Below are positions 7,718 to 17,030 of a DNA stretch of 64,000 nucleotides, piece after piece (position 1 is the first letter of the stretch; each line of letters starts with the position of its first letter). Where the stretch lies: positions 248,001 to 312,000 of the forward strand of contig CAILBC010000027.1 in assembly GCA_903832325.1 (NCBI GenBank). Reading direction: 5' to 3'. This DNA is from an uncultured Sphingomonadales bacterium (GTDB lineage Bacteria > Pseudomonadota > Alphaproteobacteria > Sphingomonadales > Sphingomonadaceae). The position numbers and the translations under genes were made by a program. Below the pieces are notes generated by a model. The model did no database searches, was not told the DNA's origin, and was given only the letters and a program-made list of their open reading frames with translations.

Positions 7718-8989
7718 TCAATCCACGCCGATCGACTGTTCGCCGACGATGTTCAGGCCATAGCCTTCGATGGCGATCACATTGCGGTGCGAATTGGTCA
7801 GCAGCACCATGTCGTGCACGCCCAGATCGGCCAGGATCTGCGCGCCGATGCCATAACTGCGCAAATCCATGTCCATGCCGCCCTTGCCGCTGACTTCGGC
7901 AACCAGTTGCGCCGGATCGCTGGGCATCAGCAGCACGATCACGCCCGCGCCGGCCTTGCCGATTTCGCTCATCGCGCGTTGCAGCACGCGTTTGCGCGGG
8001 CCGGGCTGGCCCAGCACGTCGGCCAGCACCGAAATCGCGTGGACGCGCACCAGCGTCGGCACCTCGGCGGAAACTGCGCCCTTTTGCAGCACCAGGTGGA
8101 CCGACCCGTCGACTTTGTTGCGATAGGTGCGGATCGTCCAGTCGCCGCCGTAATCCGATTGGAACGGCGCGGTGCTGGTGCATTCCACCAGATTGTCGTG
8201 GCGGCGGCGATATTCGATCAGATCGCGGATCGTGCCGATTTTGAGGCCATGGCGGCGGGCATAGGGGATAAGATCGTCCATCCGCGCCATCGTGCCGTCT
8301 TCGCGCATGATTTCGCAGATCACGCCCGACGGGTTCAGGCCGGCGAGGCGCGAGATGTCCACCGCCGCCTCGGTATGCCCGGCGCGGACCAGCGTGCCGC
8401 CATCGCGCGCGATCAGCGGAAAGACGTGGCCGGGGGTAACGATATCGTCGCGCGTTTTGGCGGCATCGATCGCCACGGCCACGGTGCGTGCGCGATCACC
8501 GGCGGAAATGCCGGTGGTCACGCCTTCGCGCGCCTCGATCGAAACGGTAAAGGCGGTTTCGTGCCGGGTGCCATTGGCGCGGCTCATCAGGTCCAGCCCC
8601 AGTTGTTCGCAGCGCGTGCGCGTCAGCGTCAGGCAGATGAGCCCGCGACCGTGGGTGGCCATGAAATTGATCGCATCGGGCGTGGCCATCTGCGCCGGGA
8701 TCACCAGGTCGCCTTCGTTTTCGCGATCTTCGTCATCAACCAGGATGAACATGCGCCCGTTGCGCGCTTCATCGATGATTTCCTCGATCGGCACGAGCGC
8801 GGGCGTCTCGTCGCTTTCGGTCAGCACACGCTCCAGCTTGGCCAGCGTATCGGCAGTGGGATTCCACCCCGGCAGCGTCAGATCGCGCAGCGTGTTGACA
8901 TGAAGCCCGGCGGCGCGGGCAAGGCCGGCGCGCGACATGCCACCTTCGGTGACAAGGCGACGGATGCGGTCGATGAGGTCAGTAGACAT
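7718..8989 (-). CDS. ribB: DHBP synthase fused to inactive RibA-like domain (RibBX) with N-terminal HTH
   Basis: The enzyme makes 3,4-dihydroxy-2-butanone-4-phosphate from ribulose-5-phosphate. Three parts are visible in 423 residues. Residues 1-60 look like a helix-turn-helix ([20 protein letters not shown]). Residues about 65-265 are DHBP synthase with the acidic loop [11 protein letters not shown] and [15 protein letters not shown]. Residues about 270-423 are RibA-like, but where GTP cyclohydrolase II has three zinc-binding cysteines (HSECLTGD...CDCG) this protein reads [20 protein letters not shown] and has none. The C-terminal domain should therefore lack GTP cyclohydrolase II activity, as in the RibBX type, and a separate RibA is expected elsewhere. 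No FMN riboswitch is visible upstream. Confidence 0.88.
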   Translation of the reverse strand: MSTDLIDRIRRLVTEGGMSRAGLARAAGLHVNTLRDLTLPGWNPTADTLAKLERVLTESDETPALVPIEEIIDEARNGRMFILVDDEDRENEGDLVIPAQMATPDAINFMATHGRGLICLTLTRTRCEQLGLDLMSRANGTRHETAFTVSIEAREGVTTGISAGDRARTVAVAIDAAKTRDDIVTPGHVFPLIARDGGTLVRAGHTEAAVDISRLAGLNPSGVICEIMREDGTMARMDDLIPYARRHGLKIGTIRDLIEYRRRHDNLVECTSTAPFQSDYGGDWTIRTYRNKVDGSVHLVLQKGAVSAEVPTLVRVHAISVLADVLGQPGPRKRVLQRAMSEIGKAGAGVIVLLMPSDPAQLVAEVSGKGGMDMDLRSYGIGAQILADLGVHDMVLLTNSHRNVIAIEGYGLNIVGEQSIGVD

Positions 8990-9160
8990 GCCCTGCCTCT
9001 ATGTCATCAAGATGTGTGACGCAAGGGGGTGTGGCACATTGTAATGTGATTTTTGCCCGAAATAGTTCCTTCTGGCGTTCGCAAGCGCGAAAATGGCGAC
9101 GAGATCGCCACACCTTTGGGCATAACTGCCACGGGTCCGGACACAAATTTAAATAACCGG

Positions 9161-9187
9161 TTGACAAAAAACCGGCCACGTTATGTC
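9161..9187 (+). promoter_or_regulatory. Putative promoter of the TonB receptor gene
   Basis: A perfect TTGACA lies at 9161-9166, and TATGTC follows after 15 bases, a weak -10. The -35 sits in the small inverted repeat CCGGTTGACAAAAAACCGG. The rest of the 256-base divergent gap (8990-9245) shows no riboswitch or gene. Confidence 0.35.
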
Positions 9188-9245
9188 CTGTCCGCCGGTA
9201 GCCCCCACGGCAAGTGGGCACCGCTGGAGAGAGAGGTCCATATCT

Positions 9246-12197
9246 ATGAGGGGCAAGCTTTGCCTGTTGGTCGGCGTTTGCACGGCCGCCATTTCGCAAC
9301 CGGTTCTCGCGCAGAGTGCCACACCGGCCGCCGCGCAGCCGGCCAATAACGGAATTCAGGAAATCATCGTCACTGCGCAGCGGCAATCGCAGCGCCTTCA
9401 GGACGTGCCGATTGCGGTCAGCGCCTTCAGCTCGCAAATGCTTGAGCGGCAGCAGATCAAGACGACCAGCGACCTGCAGCTGTCGTTGCCCAACGTCACG
9501 TTCAGCAAGACGAACTTTACCAGCTCCAGCTTCACGATCCGCGGCATCGGCAACCTTTGCGTGGGTGAATCGTGCGAACCGTCGACCGCGATCCACCTCA
9601 ACGACGCGCCGCTGTCGCCATCGACGCGCCTGTTCGAAGGCCAGTTCTATGACCTGGCGCAGATCGAAGTGCTGCGCGGGCCGCAGGGCACGCTGTTCGG
9701 CCGCAACGCCACCGGCGGCGTGGTCAACATCCACAGCGCCCCGCCGGTGCTGGGCAAGTTCGAAGCCTCGGGCGATGTCGAATACGGCAATTACAACGAT
9801 GTGCGCGTAAAGGGCATGATCAACGTGCCGCTGGGCGAAAACCTCGCCTTCCGCGGTGCCGGCTTCTATCTGCGCCGCGACGGCTACACCACCAATCTCT
9901 ACGACAATTCGAAGATCGACGGGCGCGACCAGTATGGCCTGCGCGGGTCGCTGCGCTGGACGCCGTCTTCGCGCACGACGATCGACCTTGTCGCGCAGAC
10001 TTCGCGCGAAAAGGATTCGCGCATGCGGGTCCAGAAGCAGGAATGTCAAAGCGATCCGACCGGCGTTCTGGGTTGCACGATCGGTGCGCTGGGCAGCGGA
10101 TCGATCAACACCAGCGCCACGCTGGCTTCGATCGTGACGTCGAAGGAACTGTTCGCGGTTGAGGGCCTGCCCACCGCGCTGGCGCTCAACAGCGTCTATG
10201 GTCCCAGCGCCTATGGTCCGAATTCCAATCCGACCGATCCGCACCAGGTCAACACCGCCTTCACCCCGACCTATTATTCGCTCGATACGATCGCGCAGGT
10301 CCGGCTGAAGCAGGAAATCGGCGATCAGTTCGAACTGAAGGCCGATGCCAACTACGAATACACCAATGTCGATTCGCAGCAGGATTACAACAATGCGGTC
10401 CAGTCGCGCGCGGCGATCCAGGGAGGGCTGAACGCGCTCTATGGCATCTCCAACAAGCTGGCCGGATTGCCCGAACCGACTGCATCCGGGCTGGCGGCTT
10501 ATCTGGGCCCCGTGGCCAAGGCGCTGATGCCCGATGGTCCGGGGGGCAAGCTGTGCACCTCGGCCGCAACGGCAGACGGCACCGGGGTCTATGGCGGCCA
10601 CGCGATCTGTTCGATGGCGCCGTTGCAGTTTGACCGGTCGAGCGAAGTTTCGACCAGCTGGTCGGCAGAAGCGATCTTCAACTCGAAGTTTTCCGGCCCG
10701 TTCAACTTCCTGATCGGCGGAATTTATTCGCACTACAAGGTCAGCTATAACGATTACTTCGTTAACGCATTCGGCCTTGATTACTTTGCCGGTGTTGTCG
10801 GTACGCTGTCGATGCTCGGGGCCGGTGCGCCTCCGGCTTTCCTCGCGACACCGTATTATGACAACAACACCAACTATTTCCGCACGAATTCGTACGGCAT
10901 CTTTGGTGAAGCGTATTACAAGTTCAACGACAAGTTGAAGTTCACTGCCGGTCTGCGTTACAACAATGACGACAAGCTGGTTTCCGCGCACACCACCACG
11001 TTCAACGTGCCGGTTGCCTTTGGCACGTCAAACGCCACTGCGGCGCTGTTTGCCGCGGTGCCCAACGCGATCCAGTCGGCCAAGAACCACGCGCTGACCG
11101 GTCGTGCGGTGCTCGATTGGCAGATCACCCCGAACAACCTGCTCTATCTGTCCTATTCGCGCGGTTACAAGGCGGGCGGTTTCAACCCGCCGCTGTCGGC
11201 CGCCGATGCCGGGATCTCGGTGCCGACCACATTCCGTCCGGAATTCATCGATGCCTTTGAAATCGGTTCGAAGAACAGCTTTGGCAACGGGCAGTTGCAG
11301 CTGAACCTGACCGGGTTCTACTACAACTACAAGGATCTGCAGCTTTCGGCGATCATCGCCCGGACTTCGGTCGATGAAAACATCAGTGCGCATGTCTACG
11401 GGATCGAAGCCGAAGCGGTACTGCGCCCGATCCGTCCGTTCACCGTCAACATTTCGGCCAGCTATCTGCACACCGAAGTGTCGACGGACGAAAAGTTTTC
11501 GAACCCGCGCGACTTTGGCGGTGGCCGCTCCGATGCGGTCATCATCAAGGATCTGACCAACGCATCGAACTGCGCGGTTGCACCGAACACCGCGGGCAAT
11601 GTCGCCGGGGTCAATGCCTTTGTCGATACGGTCAACACCGTGATTAACGCTGGCGGCATTCCCGGGGTCAAGGCCGGGGCTGGCCTGCAGGGCACCACGC
11701 CGTTCGCGGCTGGCAGCGGCATCGCCTCCACCGGTGCCTATTCGATCTGCGCCGCGCTCCAGGGTGTTGCCGCAGCCGAAGGGACCGCGTTCGATCCCAA
11801 GGGCATTTCGGTCTACACCTCGGGCATTCCGGTCAGCCTGCGTGGCCACCAGCTGCCCGGCGCGCCGAACTACAAGATCTCGATTGGCGCGCAGTACGAA
11901 ATCCCGCTTGATCGCATGGCGCTGACGCCACGTGTCGATGTGCACTACACCGGGGAATCGACCGGCAGCGTGTACAACGGCCCGGTCAATGCGATCCCGT
12001 CGTACATCCAGGTCAACGCCCAGGTTCAGCTCGATGGTCCCAACCACAAGTGGTACCTGCGCGCGTTTGTCGAAAACCTGACCAACAGCAACTCGATCAC
12101 CGGCGAATATGTCACCGACCAGTCGTCGGGCCTGTTCACCAACATCTTCACGCTCGATCCGCGCCGTTATGGCGTCGCGGCCGGGTTCAAGTTCTGA
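9246..12197 (+). CDS. TonB-dependent receptor
   Basis: This 983-residue protein is an outer-membrane active-transport barrel. The ATG at 9246 is chosen because a clean signal peptide follows (LCLLVGVCTAAISQPVLAQ) and GAGAGAGAGG lies upstream. A TonB box-like EIIVTAQR precedes the plug domain (VPIAVSAFS; LRGPQGTLFGRNATGGVVN near residues 148-166). The beta-barrel ends in YGVAAGFKF with a terminal Phe, as outer-membrane barrels do. Internal loops rich in Ala/Gly contain cysteines. The family in sphingomonads is expanded for complex carbohydrates, siderophores and aromatics, and the substrate cannot be read. A strong terminator follows. Confidence 0.93.
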   Translation: MRGKLCLLVGVCTAAISQPVLAQSATPAAAQPANNGIQEIIVTAQRQSQRLQDVPIAVSAFSSQMLERQQIKTTSDLQLSLPNVTFSKTNFTSSSFTIRGIGNLCVGESCEPSTAIHLNDAPLSPSTRLFEGQFYDLAQIEVLRGPQGTLFGRNATGGVVNIHSAPPVLGKFEASGDVEYGNYNDVRVKGMINVPLGENLAFRGAGFYLRRDGYTTNLYDNSKIDGRDQYGLRGSLRWTPSSRTTIDLVAQTSREKDSRMRVQKQECQSDPTGVLGCTIGALGSGSINTSATLASIVTSKELFAVEGLPTALALNSVYGPSAYGPNSNPTDPHQVNTAFTPTYYSLDTIAQVRLKQEIGDQFELKADANYEYTNVDSQQDYNNAVQSRAAIQGGLNALYGISNKLAGLPEPTASGLAAYLGPVAKALMPDGPGGKLCTSAATADGTGVYGGHAICSMAPLQFDRSSEVSTSWSAEAIFNSKFSGPFNFLIGGIYSHYKVSYNDYFVNAFGLDYFAGVVGTLSMLGAGAPPAFLATPYYDNNTNYFRTNSYGIFGEAYYKFNDKLKFTAGLRYNNDDKLVSAHTTTFNVPVAFGTSNATAALFAAVPNAIQSAKNHALTGRAVLDWQITPNNLLYLSYSRGYKAGGFNPPLSAADAGISVPTTFRPEFIDAFEIGSKNSFGNGQLQLNLTGFYYNYKDLQLSAIIARTSVDENISAHVYGIEAEAVLRPIRPFTVNISASYLHTEVSTDEKFSNPRDFGGGRSDAVIIKDLTNASNCAVAPNTAGNVAGVNAFVDTVNTVINAGGIPGVKAGAGLQGTTPFAAGSGIASTGAYSICAALQGVAAAEGTAFDPKGISVYTSGIPVSLRGHQLPGAPNYKISIGAQYEIPLDRMALTPRVDVHYTGESTGSVYNGPVNAIPSYIQVNAQVQLDGPNHKWYLRAFVENLTNSNSITGEYVTDQSSGLFTNIFTLDPRRYGVAAGFKF

Positions 12198-12251
12198 TCG
12201 CGTAATTTCGGGGAGATCGGTCCGGCACTGCCGGGCCGGTCAGGAGGGAGC

Positions 12252-12281
12252 GCCGGGGGCCACAAGCCCCCGGCGTTTTTT
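12252..12281 (+). terminator. Rho-independent terminator of the TonB receptor gene
   Basis: A 9-bp GC stem (GCCGGGGGC / GCCCCCGGC) with a CACAA loop is followed by GTTTTTT. It lies 55 bases after the receptor stop codon. Confidence 0.93.
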
Positions 12282-12296
12282 CGTGTCTCGGCGATT

Positions 12297-13115
12297 TTAC
12301 GAAACGGCCTGGTTATCCTGCCAGTCGAGCACGGTCAGGTAATTGCGCAGCCGGTTGCGCTCCAGCTTCGCCAGCAGGGGGTTGTCGTGATAGGGCATGA
12401 CCGCCTCTGCCACGGCATTGGCCCAGGGTGCCTCGGCATCGAACAGCACGCCCAGCCCGAACACTGCCGGCACATGGGCATAAAGCAGGCGCCGGCCATC
12501 GGTTTCGGTCTGACGGCAGAAATCCTCGATTGCGGTCAGCACCCCGTTGCGCGGACCGCCCGCCTGCAGGGCCCAGGAAAACTGCCCCGCGCCCCGAAAT
12601 CCGCGCCCTGGCAGATATCCCGGGTTGTCGAGCGTCACCCCGGCATCGGGGTGGCATGGCTGCAGAAATTCGCGCGGGATGCGGTCTGGCGCATAATACA
12701 TGTCGCGCCGGGAACAGGGCCAGCCGACATCGTGGAGCAGCACCAGCAGCGGCCGGCCATCACGCCGCGACAGCGCATCGGCGGCGACCAGTTCATGAAA
12801 CACGGTGTAGTAATTGTGATCGCCATCGATCAGCCAGGCATCCACGCCTGAAAGCGCGCCCATCGCATCCAGGCTGGGCCGCGCGATATGGCGCACATGC
12901 GGCTGCCCCGCGGCCCAATCGATGAAATCGGGCGCAGGGGCGGGGTCGATCGCGATCAGGCTGCCCCCCGTGCGCGCGCAATAATCGGCCAGTGGCTGGG
13001 TCATCGCGCCATATTCGGCGCCGATTTCGGCCACGGTGGCCGCGCCCGCCAGATCGAGCACGGTGAGGATCAGATCGCCGAATTCGGCCATCGAATGAAT
13101 CAAAAGGTCGCTCAT
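12297..13115 (-). CDS. Class I SAM-dependent methyltransferase-like protein
   Basis: The 272-residue protein has a Rossmann-type start: VAEIGAEYGAMT at about residues 28-39 matches motif I, LIAIDPAP follows as the second strand, and WLIDGDHNYYTVFHEL is typical of the Methyltransf_24 group that acts on sugars or surface polymers. HDVGWPCSRRDMYY around residue 128 is also a feature of that group. It is convergent with the TonB receptor across the terminator. No operon partner reveals a substrate. Confidence 0.65.
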   Translation of the reverse strand: MSDLLIHSMAEFGDLILTVLDLAGAATVAEIGAEYGAMTQPLADYCARTGGSLIAIDPAPAPDFIDWAAGQPHVRHIARPSLDAMGALSGVDAWLIDGDHNYYTVFHELVAADALSRRDGRPLLVLLHDVGWPCSRRDMYYAPDRIPREFLQPCHPDAGVTLDNPGYLPGRGFRGAGQFSWALQAGGPRNGVLTAIEDFCRQTETDGRRLLYAHVPAVFGLGVLFDAEAPWANAVAEAVMPYHDNPLLAKLERNRLRNYLTVLDWQDNQAVS

Positions 13116-13190
13116 CTTTGCCCGGCATCCGCAGGTTCGCCCAATCCCACCCTGCTAGGCATTCAGGGTTTGCGATACCCTGCATTCACC

Positions 13191-14099
13191 CTACGCGTTA
13201 ACGCGTACCCTTGTGGCTCTGCGCACCACATCGCGATATCCGTGCGACACCGCATCATGCCCATCGTGAAAGCCGCGCGCACGCAGCAGCGCGTGCATCC
13301 GCGCCAGACGATAAGGCGGCACCCCGCCCGCGGCATGGTGTTCCAGATGCCAGTTGACGTGGTTGGGTGCGATCAGCAGCCGTTCCCACCACGAAACCAG
13401 CGTGGTGGCGGTGTTGCGGCGCGGATCGGGATCGGCGCGATCGGCCACCACGCCGTGTTCGCCGATCTGGCGCAGGCGCATGACCACCGGATAGACACAC
13501 AGCAGCGCCACCCACCACAGCGCATAGGCCCACCACGCCCCCGCCGCCGCCAGCACGCCAAACAGCACCGCATGAAACGCCAGCCACGGCCCCAGCATGG
13601 CCCAATTGCGCTGTTGCACCATGCGGCCGAGCATCAGCCGTTGATCGCGAAACCCGGTGCGCCCGGTGGCATCGCGCAGCAATTTGCGGCGCAAGGACGC
13701 CATCGGCACCGGGTATGCGGCCACAAAACCCAGATCGGGATCATGCGGCGTGCCGGCATGGCGATGGTGCGCCAGATGATACGTGCGATAGGCCGGCAGT
13801 GAAATCGCCATGGGCCAGCCCGCCAGCCATTGCCCGAACCGCTCGTTGGTGCGCCGGCGCACAAACAGCGCGTGATGCGCGCAATCATGCACCAGAATGC
13901 CCAGGCCGAGCTGCCGCCCGCCCAGCACCAGCACCGCCACGACGATCGTTGCCGGGTTGGGCCAGGCCACTGCCAGCGCAAAGGCCCCGGCAATCAGGCC
14001 CCAGTTGACCGAAAGGGCCCACCAGGCGCGCGCGTCGGACCGGCGGTTCAGCGCCGCCAGTTCCTCATGCGTCAGATAATCGGTCAATGCCAGGGCCAT
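13191..14099 (-). CDS. Membrane fatty acid desaturase family protein
   Basis: The start at 14099 is chosen for GGAGAG six bases upstream, giving 302 residues. Three histidine boxes of the di-iron membrane desaturase family are present: HDCAHH at about residue 71, HLAHHRH at about 108 and HLEHH near residue 255. Hydrophobic segments lie between them. Family members desaturate or hydroxylate lipids and carotenoids. Because the organism looks phototrophic, a carotenoid role is possible but unsupported. The stop codon is embedded in a 16-bp perfect palindrome, TACGCGTTAACGCGTA. Confidence 0.8.
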   Translation of the reverse strand: MALALTDYLTHEELAALNRRSDARAWWALSVNWGLIAGAFALAVAWPNPATIVVAVLVLGGRQLGLGILVHDCAHHALFVRRRTNERFGQWLAGWPMAISLPAYRTYHLAHHRHAGTPHDPDLGFVAAYPVPMASLRRKLLRDATGRTGFRDQRLMLGRMVQQRNWAMLGPWLAFHAVLFGVLAAAGAWWAYALWWVALLCVYPVVMRLRQIGEHGVVADRADPDPRRNTATTLVSWWERLLIAPNHVNWHLEHHAAGGVPPYRLARMHALLRARGFHDGHDAVSHGYRDVVRRATRVRVNA

Positions 14100-14270
14100 G
14101 GGTTCTCTCCGCGCCCGCAGGGAACACCAGATTGCCGGGCCTGTCAAAAGGCTGATGGCGCGCAGGGTTGCAAATCATTTGCCCTTGCCCCGCGCCGGTC
14201 TTATTCTTGGTGGATCATCGCCGGCGGACCGTTGCGGCCCGGACAGCGCGACCAGGGGAGATTTGGTGCC

Positions 14271-14879
14271 ATGACGATCAGGACCATCGCTGCCGCCGCT
14301 GCCATGCTTGTGCCCGCACTGCTGCCCGCAGCCGCGCGCGCCGCGCCGCCAGTTTCCAGCGAACAGATCGTGTGCGATCTTACCGGGGATTGTTCGGGCA
14401 ATGCCGGCACGCCCACGCGCAACGGCCCGAAAACGCGCGGTTTCAGCATCATCCACGGCGGAACTGCACCGGCGCAGTCACAGGCAGGCCGCCACGCCCG
14501 CACCCGGGCCGCCGCCCCGGCGCGCGCCCCGCGCAGCACGGTGGGCCATGCCAACCTGGCAATCGCCTTTCTGGAAGGGTCCGCCGTGCTGACCAGCGCC
14601 GGCCGCCGCGCCTCCGATGAATTCGTGAAGGCGCTGCAAGCCCCCGCACTGGCGGGCAAGCGGTTCACCATCGGCGGCCACACCAGCGCCGTGGGCGGCC
14701 GCGCCTATAACCAGGACTTGTCCGAACGCCGCGCGGCGGCAGTGGTCGACTATCTGGTCACGCAAGGGGCAGACCGTGCCCGGTTTGATGTGAAGGGCTT
14801 CGGCTTTGACCAGCCGATCCCCGGCATGGCGCCATCCGCCCCCGCCAACCGCCGCGTCGAAGTGATCGCGCTGCCCTGA
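14271..14879 (+). CDS. OmpA-family protein (peptidoglycan-binding C-terminus)
   Basis: The 202-residue exported protein starts at an ATG with AGGGGAG upstream and a signal peptide ending ARAAP. A low-complexity Ala/Arg linker (residues about 60-85) leads to an OmpA-like domain: FLEGSAVLTSAGR, FTIGGHTSAVGGRAYNQDLSE, RRAAAVVDYL and FDVKGFGFDQPI, ending NRRVEV. This domain binds diaminopimelate in peptidoglycan, so the protein sits in the periplasm or on the inner face of the outer membrane. It precedes the SOUL protein by about 40 bases. Confidence 0.85.
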   Translation: MTIRTIAAAAAMLVPALLPAAARAAPPVSSEQIVCDLTGDCSGNAGTPTRNGPKTRGFSIIHGGTAPAQSQAGRHARTRAAAPARAPRSTVGHANLAIAFLEGSAVLTSAGRRASDEFVKALQAPALAGKRFTIGGHTSAVGGRAYNQDLSERRAAAVVDYLVTQGADRARFDVKGFGFDQPIPGMAPSAPANRRVEVIALP

Positions 14880-14917
14880 TCGGCTCGAAAGCCTGGCCTT
14901 TGCGGAAAAAACGGGCG

Positions 14918-15649
14918 ATGCACGGCGGCATGGCAAGAACCGGCGCCCGGATTTTCGCAGGCTTTGCCCGCAGCACAACCGTGACATGGTTGGCGATACC
15001 CGTCGCGCTGATTTGCCTGGTCGTGATAGTTACATGGGCCGTAATAGGGACCGGGGCCGTAATAGGGATCGGGGCCATGGCCGTCGAAGAACCGAAATTC
15101 ACCGTGTCGCTGCGCGATGGCGCCTGTGAAGTGCGCGACTATCCCGCGATGGTCGCGGCCGAAGTGACCGTATCGGGCGATCAAAAAGCTGCGGTGCGCC
15201 GGGGCTTTGGCCTGCTCGCCGGCTATATCTTTGGTGGCAACACCCGCCAGCAGCGCATTGCCATGACCGCCCCTGTCGCGCAGCAGCCGGCCGCACAGAC
15301 GCCCCCGGGCGAAACAATCGCCATGACGGCGCCCGTTACCCGGATCGCGGCCGGGAATGCCTGGGTCGTGCGGTTCACGATGCCTTCGCACTATACCCTG
15401 GCCACTTTGCCCAATCCGGCGGACAAGCGCGTGATGCTCAGGCAGATCGCGCCTGCGCGCCAGATCGCGATCCGGTTTTCCGGCGTCGCCACACAGGCCA
15501 GCCTGACCGCAAAAACCGCCGAGCTGATGGCGTTTGCGCACAGCCACGGCTTGCAAACGATCGGCCCCGCCGCGCTGGCGCAATACGATCCGCCCTGGAC
15601 TTTGTGGTTCATGCGGCGAAACGAAGTGCTGATCCAGCTGGCCGGGTGA
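14918..15649 (+). CDS. SOUL/HBP family haem-binding-like protein
   Basis: The protein of about 243 residues has an N-terminal membrane segment (VTWLAIPVALICLVVIVTW) and an extracytoplasmic SOUL domain: FTVSLRDGACEVRDYPAMVAAEVTV, a repeated IAMTAPV motif and a C-terminal WFMRRNEVLI. SOUL proteins bind haem or related tetrapyrroles in some cases, but bacterial functions are unsettled. The start is uncertain: ATGs at 14918 and 14930 and a TTG at 14900 are in frame. The linker after the membrane segment (AVIGTGAVIGIGA) comes from an 18-bp tandem duplication. Confidence 0.8.
   Translation: MHGGMARTGARIFAGFARSTTVTWLAIPVALICLVVIVTWAVIGTGAVIGIGAMAVEEPKFTVSLRDGACEVRDYPAMVAAEVTVSGDQKAAVRRGFGLLAGYIFGGNTRQQRIAMTAPVAQQPAAQTPPGETIAMTAPVTRIAAGNAWVVRFTMPSHYTLATLPNPADKRVMLRQIAPARQIAIRFSGVATQASLTAKTAELMAFAHSHGLQTIGPAALAQYDPPWTLWFMRRNEVLIQLAG
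15036..15071 (+). repeat. 18-bp tandem duplication in SOUL protein linker
   Basis: Two 18-bp units (GGGCCGTAATAGGGACCG, then the same with GATCG at the end) encode a doubled AVIGxG hexapeptide. Confidence 0.8.
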
Positions 15650-15720
15650 TTGCCATGTGATGCCCAGGGATGTCAGCCACCAAAATCAGCGGTCAGAACG
15701 CCAGCCAAGTCATTGAAAAA

Positions 15721-15796
<76 letters not shown>

Positions 15797-15911
15797 ATAC
15801 CCGGGCTCGCGACGGGCGTGCCGGCCGCGTGGGAAGCGCTCATCTAGCGATTTTTGCTTCGCTGCCAAGCCCCAATCGTGGGGCGGGGGCAAAATTTTTA
15901 TGCCATCCTGT

Positions 15912-17030
15912 TCAGCCGAGGCCGCGCGGGGTGCGGCGCGACCAGCGGTCGACCGCCATGATCGTGCCGACGCAGATCATGTTGGTCATCATCGAGGAAC
16001 CGCCGTGGCTGAGAAAGGGCAGGGGGATGCCCACCACAGGGGCCAGGCCCATGACCATCATCATGTTGATGCACACATAGAAAAAGATCGTGGTGACCAT
16101 CCCGGCGGCGAGCAGGCGCGAAAACCGGTCGGGTGCGCGCAGCGCCACTTTCAGCCCCCAGCTCAGCACCACGGCAAACACCGCCAGCACGAACAGGCCG
16201 CCCAGCATGCCCCATTCTTCGGCCATCGTGGCAAACACGAAATCGGTGTGCGCTTCGGGCAGGTAATCGAGATGGCTTTGCGATCCGTGGCCAAACCCTT
16301 TGCCGAACATGCCGCCCGATCCGATTGCGATCTTGGACTGGGTGATGTGATAGCCCGATCCCAGCGGATCGCTTTCCGGGTCCATGAACACCAGCACGCG
16401 CTTGCGCTGATAATCGTGCAGCACGAAAAAAAACATGATCGGCGCGGCAACCGCAGCCGCCGCGCCGCCGCCCAGAAACAGCCAAAGCGGCAATCCGGCA
16501 ATGAACATCATCACCAGCGCGCCAAAGCTGATGGCCAGCGCGGTGCCCAGATCGGGCTGCAGCATCACCAGCCCCGCCGGGATTGCCAGCATGACCACCG
16601 GCGGCACGATCGCGCGCCACGCGCGCAATTCGTTCAGCGGCAGCATGGCATAGAACCAGGCCAGCACCAGCACGATGCCCGGCTTCATCAATTCCGAAGG
16701 CTGCAACGTCATGAACCCCAGGTTCAGCCAGCGCTGGCTGCCCCCGCCGATCCGCCCGATCAGCTCCACCAGCACCAGCAGCGCGCACAGCACGATATAG
16801 CCGGGCATGGCTACCCGCCGGAACCAGTCCTGCGGCACGCGCGCCAGCAGCATGGCCATGACGAGGAAGCCGAAATAATGGATCACATGGCTTGCCGCCC
16901 AGGGCTGAAATCGCCCGCCGGCTGCGGAATAGAGCACCGCACCGCCAAACAGCGTCAGCGCGGTCAGCGGCAGGATCACCTGCCACGGCTGGCGCGCCAG
17001 CGGCTGCGGCACATAGGCGCGCGGCATCAT
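15912..17030 (-). CDS. rodA: Rod-shape peptidoglycan glycosyltransferase RodA
   Basis: RodA is the SEDS-family glycosyltransferase that polymerises lipid II during cell elongation with PBP2. The 372-residue protein has about ten membrane segments and the SEDS landmarks GSQRWLNLGFMTLQPSELMKP and MLQPDLGTAL, and the C-terminal GIPLPFLSHGGSSM. Its ATG overlaps the mrdA stop (ATGA), as the last gene of mreB-mreC-mreD-mrdA-rodA. A weak GC hairpin near 15869-15884 follows, then the tRNA-Lys gene. Confidence 0.95.
   Translation of the reverse strand: MMPRAYVPQPLARQPWQVILPLTALTLFGGAVLYSAAGGRFQPWAASHVIHYFGFLVMAMLLARVPQDWFRRVAMPGYIVLCALLVLVELIGRIGGGSQRWLNLGFMTLQPSELMKPGIVLVLAWFYAMLPLNELRAWRAIVPPVVMLAIPAGLVMLQPDLGTALAISFGALVMMFIAGLPLWLFLGGGAAAAVAAPIMFFFVLHDYQRKRVLVFMDPESDPLGSGYHITQSKIAIGSGGMFGKGFGHGSQSHLDYLPEAHTDFVFATMAEEWGMLGGLFVLAVFAVVLSWGLKVALRAPDRFSRLLAAGMVTTIFFYVCINMMMVMGLAPVVGIPLPFLSHGGSSMMTNMICVGTIMAVDRWSRRTPRGLG

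Noticed and set aside
8990..9245. FMN riboswitch upstream of ribB
   Set aside because: The conserved FMN aptamer elements were not found on either strand of the gap.
8979..10991. Long minus-strand open frame opposite the TonB receptor
   Set aside because: It is antisense to a clear 983-residue receptor, has skewed composition and no family motif; long antisense frames are usual at this GC content.
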